NCBI GenBank assembly: GCA_917880885.1 | Contig: OU862907.1 | Coordinates: forward strand, 70,737,072-70,801,071 | Direction of reading: 5' to 3' | From: Limnephilus marmoratus | Lineage: Eukaryota; Arthropoda; Insecta; Trichoptera; Limnephilidae | Length of the DNA: 64,000 bases | In this document: piece after piece, positions 59,090 through 64,000 of the stretch | Layout of the letters: the number at the start of each line of letters is the position of its first letter | Position numbering within the stretch: position 1 is the stretch's first letter | Position numbers and translations under genes: made by a program | The notes under the pieces: generated by a model | What the model was told of the DNA's origin: nothing | Database searches by the model: none | Seen by the model: the letters and a program-made list of their open reading frames with translations, nothing else

Positions 59090-60035
59090 TTAGAAGGGAA
59101 GCTTGGATTCACAGGGTGAAGTTTGTCAAGGCCTTGCAGCGGATGCGTCTGTCCACTGCTGCCAGATCTGGAGAGGTCGGTTGAGGGAGACCTCGATTAC
59201 TCCAGCCAGACTCTCTTGACCTATAGACTTGCACGGTGGTGGCAAGAATGGGTTCGTTCGTCTGTCTCTCCTAGACACACTGATCCATCTCTTGTACCTT
59301 TTGCCTCCCCAGAACTTCCTCACCATCCTTTCCTTTTAAAGACCCTCGAAAAGCATTCCCAAAGGTCTTTTGTATGGACTTACATTAAACAAAATTGAAT
59401 GCCGTATTAGTTTTCTATTTAAGACAAACACTTTAGATGACATCAGATTTACATACACCGAGGAAATCAAGAAATCAGTAAAGTGATGATGACGTGTGAT
59501 TTTATTTATTTATTTATTTAACCCTAGATCACTAACCTTATTTTACAACGCTGATTACCAACCTTCGTCATTTCGGCTACGCCGTATAAAAGGGAGGCTT
59601 CTAAAGTTTTATGGAATCAAATATTTGTATGTGATTTACTTATTTATAACAATAATCATTTGATAACATGTTTATAAGTTTTTTATTTACTAAAATCACA
59701 TATTAATTACTTTGACAGTCTTTTAATTGAGACCAGAGTTTTTACTCATTTGAATATATATATATTTTTTTAATGCTTAAATCTTATTAACTAAAAAAAA
59801 AAACAAAGACTTAAAATTTAATATTAAAATTAAGTAATAAAATCACGGACGTAGGAATATATGGACCTGCCCTAAGTGATAAAAGCGTATTGTTTCCCCC
59901 TCCCCATAACGGTTCCATGGAACCGCCTGGGCTTACGAGAGCCGCCTCCCTTGAATCTCAAAACGTGACGTCATCATTCTTGTTCTGACCAGCGCCGAAG
60001 TCACATAGTACATTTTACGAAATAACAAGGCAAAA

Positions 60036-62192
60036 ACGGTAGCTTGTGCTATGAAAACGTGTAAAAATAGAAGTGAAAAAGAGAATAAACCAAATTGTCG
60101 TATTACATTCCATAGGTAAGCATTATTTTACTTTATTTTAAGCTTATTCGAATTATATTACAATATTATCAGTTTTCTAACATACACTATCATGAACGTG
60201 TTTACACACAGCCGTAATATGCGTGGGATGGCGTATTTCAGCATATCGCTCGCCATATATTCCGATTAGGAATGTACGGCGAGCGATATGCCGAAATACG
60301 CCATCCCACGCATATTACAGTTGTGTGTGTGAACACGTGTTAACGCTCAGAGGGCGTGTTCATACACAGCTATTATGAATGGCGACGTAAAACACACAGC
60401 CGTTTGCAAAAGAATCAGGGATGTGCCTTCGCCTTTTGCGCTTTGCTAATATTTATTTTTGCGCTTTCCTAATCGTATCATTTGGAACGTCTATCTTTTC
60501 ATGTGTTATTTCTTGCTGGAAATCCGTCGTATTAATAAAGGATAATAAACCGATCATTTTTAAATTTATCACACTTTAAGGGCCTTATTACTAAACGAGT
60601 TTTGAATTTTACGCAACTCATAAACAACCGTTAATATAAGATAAATAGTTGGTTATTCAGTTGTATAAAATTTAAAACACGTTATTAGTAAGGGGTTAAA
60701 AGTGGAATAAAGTATGTTTTATTTATTAGGCGTTATTGTATATTTTGCTTTCTTAATTGTACTCCTTCGTGGTATGTTTAGAAGTAAAATGTAGATACAG
60801 TGAGCATGTTTGGAATGAAAAATGTATGTGTCATTTTGCTGTCCGATGATATTTTTTATCAATCAAAATTTAAAATAAAATATGTTTCTATCGCACGTCG
60901 CCACCGATTATATTATTATATTTGGATCACACCGTCACGTCTCAGCGGACCACGTGTTAGGTAAGCGCGTTGTTTCGTATGTACGGTACTGCTGGAACGA
61001 GAACGAGTGTATATCGCGTAATGCTCTAGGTTATTCCGAGTATGTGTATGTATGGAAAACACGTTTTTTGTTTTTAATTCAAAAAGTGTCATCGGACGAC
61101 AAAATTACATCTAAATTTTGACTCCAAATTCTCTTAGGAATCGCTGGTAAAAGCTGTGTGTATAAAATTTAATTTGTTTTTGAGTTGTTTTTCTTTTCTA
61201 TTATCTTCTGAAAAGTGAAATGTTATGTACTTTCTTAAAGGTTTCCCAAAAAAGAAAACTTGAAGACAATGTGGCGACTTTCATCCGGTAAAAGTGAGCA
61301 GACAAGTGTTCGTAACCTTCGTATCTGCTCAGAACATTTCAAAGAGACAGATTTTATAATAAACAAACAGGGCACACGTGTGCTACGTGTAGGTGTGATT
61401 CCATCGGTCTCTTTGTCACCTGTTACAGAAAGAATTATCGTTAGTATATAAATTCTTTAATGACTAATAATTCTTTTTTGTAGTTATTCATTACATGTAT
61501 TTATTTTAATTTTATTATCTATCCATTTCAGAAATTAAGCGACAACTTCTCTGAGAAATCATATGTATGTCTTTCTCTAGCTGATGAAACGATCAATAAT
61601 ACTTATGGATGGATGAACCCTCAAGAGGATTCTGATTTTTCTCTCGTTTCTTGCGCACCTGCTCTACACAGCACACACGTCGTGAGTTCATTCTTATATT
61701 TAATTATCCTTTAAATTAATATTTTATTGATAGTGCATATCACAAATTTGTAATAAATATGTAAATTATCGAATTGCAATAATGATTATATACCTAATAT
61801 TGTCAACTTTGTCTCGTTTCGAAAAGGAATGCGAACCAGAACCTATGACTATGTGCTTGACGGAGATCGAGGCCGTAGCTGCAGCTGCTCAGTCATGTGT
61901 GCTCGTTAGTTGTATGGTACCCACTACTATTCCAGAAAGCTTTGTGAGTACCAATTGATTATTGACCTTTGATGACTTCAAAAACACATTGTACTATTAT
62001 GTAGTGTGCAGACCACTCTAGTAACTGACTAAATGTTTTTATACCTAAAAATATAATATTATGTCTCTATTCCCCAGATTCAGGAACCCCAACCCGTCTT
62101 TATGGAAGAACCACTTATTATATCAAAAACCACTCAAAAAAATAAACCAATTGAAGTCAATTACAAAAAAATGGAAAACTTATTATTAGAAA
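60036..62192 (+). pseudogene. THAP-domain gene (P-like transposase N-terminus), 5 exons
   Basis: Exons 60,036-60,115, 61,241-61,439, 61,532-61,681, 61,827-61,943 and 62,078-62,192 have GT/AG borders and join in frame. The first two encode a C2CH THAP zinc finger: C-A-M-K-T-C-K-N-R, then FHRFPKK, a tryptophan, RICSEHF, then a GTRVLRVGVIPSV end. THAP fingers bind the terminal DNA of P-type transposons. Exons 3-5 encode about 125 further residues with no motif I can name; exon 5 ends in a short helical stretch. No RNase-H-like catalytic part is seen before the right end. The first in-frame ATG (60,051) lies after the first zinc-binding Cys. The codon where the start should be (60,036) is ACG, whereas the short sister copy has ATG at the matching place. 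Confidence 0.7.
60197..60337. repeat. Hairpin: 58-bp inverted repeat in the THAP intron
   Basis: Left arm 60,197-60,254 and right arm 60,278-60,337 are almost fully complementary ('gcgtgggatggcgtatttc' against 'gaaatacgccatcccacgc'). The loop is 23 bases. The arms include gcatatcgctcgcc. Confidence 0.85.
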
Positions 62193-62331
62193 GTAAGTTA
62201 CTAATTAGAAAATTAAAAAAATTAACGTTGTTTATAAACGTAAAATATTTCTTTAGAAAATATTTTTTATTTGATATACACAGCTTCTCTGACGGTGTTG
62301 GAATAAATTATCTTTTTTAATCTTCTTTTTT

Positions 62332-62652
62332 TATAAATGAAACCGTACAAGAGTCCCAACTGCCCTCAACTGTCTGAAGCAAATGAGACTATGGCATCCC
62401 CAATTGGGGTATGTTGTGAGGTTGAAGGTAGTGGGGAGTGGTAGGAGATTATGAAGAGGACGGTGGGGAAATCTGGCTATTCAGATCTGATCAATGATAG
62501 TATTTTCCACTCTAGAACGTGCGGCAAACATTTAAAAATTATTTTTAATTAGTAAATTGTGAAATAATTCAAATTTTTAATTTGCATGTTGGGTTTCGAA
62601 CCCGTGACCTTCCGCTTGCTAGTTGAGAGCGTTACCCCTCGACTACGGAAAC
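62332..62652 (-). mobile_element. tRNA-derived SINE, family A (best copy)
   Basis: On the - strand: a head at 62,652-62,583 with A-box-like 'gtagtcgaggggtaacg' and an exact B box 'ggttcgaaacc', then the body, then a tail ending in 'agttgggactcttgtacgg'. It sits in the presumed intron after THAP exon 5. Confidence 0.7.
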
Positions 62653-63504
62653 CTTCGTATCTATGATTTTTGGGCGTGTAATTTTTTCTCAAGGTCACGG
62701 CCGTCATCACAGTCAACATATTAATACCTTCTTACTATGTTGGCTCATCTTTTTAATATATTTTTATTCAGCTGTTATTATTGTACTGTTTTTAGCATCG
62801 ATAATATAACTCCTGTATATGTTATGTTGTTTTCTCTTAGGCTGTGCTGTTATTTTTGTACGTTATTTAAACCTCTGTAAGTTGTTTATTGAATGCTGTT
62901 CTCACAAATATAATGTTATCCTTAACCCTTTTTGTCTTTTTCTTTTCACTTCTTCCATTGTCCATAGAAAATGTAAGAAATAATTTAATGGAAGTTATAT
63001 ATATTATAAAAATATTATTTCTTTAAACAATATTATGTATAGTCTGAGAATACTGTTACTGTGTCGGTGTAGGTATATAATACTGTTTTACTAAGTTTCT
63101 GCTGATATATGCTTAAATGTACCTAAACAAAAAATATTATATCCAAAAAATAAATAAAAAGCACCTTCGTCGTCAAAATATTCCAATTAATACGCCACTC
63201 CTGGCTACGCACGATCCGATTTGCAGAACCCAGATAAGTTGGGAGGTTTAGGGGGAGGGGGGGAAGTTGTTGCTTATACACAATGCGTCGATGTGGTGGT
63301 GACAAGTACCTATCTATGTAAATCTGGTCACCAAATACGCTTAAAGCCATTACAAGCAGTTGGGGCGATACTAAGAGTATCTAAAAAAGGATCAAATAAT
63401 AATGTAACTGCTACGTGCTACGTATTATTGTAATTAAATAACGTGTGAAATAATTCAAGTAAAATAATTTTAATTAAAAGAGATAATTACATTATTTTTA
63501 TTAA

Positions 63505-63775
63505 CTAGCAGACCCGGCCACACGTTGCTGTGGCTAACGAAACACAACGCCATTACCCAACCTTTATAAAATCTTCACCACCCGCTTGCCTGCTGCCCGC
63601 TGCCTGAATTGAATATTTGAATTTCTCGGCTTTTCTCTACTATAATAAGCATGTAATATACATATAAACCTTTCTCTTGAATCATTCTATCTATTGGTGA
63701 AAACCGCATGAAAATCCGTTGCGTATTTTAAAAGATCAATGCGCACATTTTGAGTGCCTTCATTTTATACTATGT
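63505..63775 (+). repeat. Dispersed repeat family C copy
   Basis: Begins 'actagcagacccggccacac' and ends 'cttcattttatactatgt'. It lies immediately left of the region matching the right part of the short P-like element. Confidence 0.65.
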
Positions 63776-64000
63776 AATTATACCAACAGAGCGGTTGTGA
63801 TAACCCTAAAATATGTCGATAATCACGGATGTGGGCGGTTCTCCAATGTGCTTGTCGCTGGTTACAGGGGTAGGTAAATTATGAAACATTTGTAAAAGTG
63901 TCTTAACTAAATATGGCAATAAAATAGTTGTCTGTGAAAAGATGCGAACTTTACTTTGCCTATTCAGACTTCGCAAATATGTTAATAACGTAGCGAGCAA

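Larger units (their letters stand above)
57965..59400 (+). repeat. Dispersed repeat E copy split by a TIR element
   Basis: Left piece 57,965-58,028 ('aacacctccgtcatagatca') and right piece 59,090-59,400 ('cacagggtgaagtttgtcaa') are consecutive in intact repeat E copies. The 1.06-kb element at 58,029-59,089 separates them. Confidence 0.65.
59848..64000 (+). mobile_element. P-like (THAP) transposon, larger copy, runs off the window
   Basis: 59,848-60,050 matches the left part, and 63,795-64,000 the right part, of the short element at 33,381-34,302. Between them lies a THAP-domain gene. The left terminal inverted repeat of the short copy is not found here, so this copy is truncated at its left end; the right end lies outside the window. 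SINE A and family C repeats have inserted into it. Confidence 0.65.

Overview
This window looks like a piece of a large, AT-rich, repeat-laden insect nuclear genome. The coding exons are short, GC-rich and bounded by GT/AG splice sites. Introns run to several kilobases and are packed with transposable elements of kinds common in insects (RTE/Jockey-like LINE relics, tRNA-derived SINEs, a mellifera-type mariner, hAT, piggyBac-like and P-like elements, a Gypsy-type LTR retrotransposon). A short TTAGG run, the usual insect telomere motif, also occurs. I see no bacterial operon, CRISPR array or plasmid feature. The species cannot be fixed from sequence alone; a hemipteran-like insect is only a guess.

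Layout. (1) Positions 2-484 are the 3' end of an ankyrin-repeat gene on the + strand. (2) 485-17,000 is intergenic and highly nested: SINE copies, LINE scraps, and hAT elements with clear 8-bp target duplications, one stacked inside another. (3) 17,071-56,625 holds one gene on the - strand: 15 exons whose phases and residues fit an orthologue of MCC (colorectal mutant cancer protein, a coiled-coil scaffold). About 650 residues are present; the 5' end lies beyond the window or was not recognised. Its introns carry minisatellites, a recent non-autonomous LTR retrotransposon with two matching LTRs (38,408-44,313), a tandem satellite made from a reverse-transcriptase fragment, a 2.3-kb TIR transposon relic whose empty site is seen in a second repeat copy, and foldback-like structures. 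(4) 60,036-62,192 (+) is a THAP-domain gene that appears to be the N-terminal part of a P-like transposase. A 0.9-kb internally deleted relative lies at 33,381-34,302 inside an MCC intron.

The host genes do not form a pathway together. The ankyrin gene and MCC converge tail to tail; the THAP gene belongs to a mobile element. Points of most interest: an apparent one-nucleotide loss at an MCC exon junction, duplicated MCC exons (one in-frame cassette-like copy and one copy of the terminal coding end), 44-bp hairpin minisatellites in two introns in opposite orientation, filled/empty-site pairs, and satellites built from retrotransposon fragments. All boundaries were read by eye; no alignment program or database was used.
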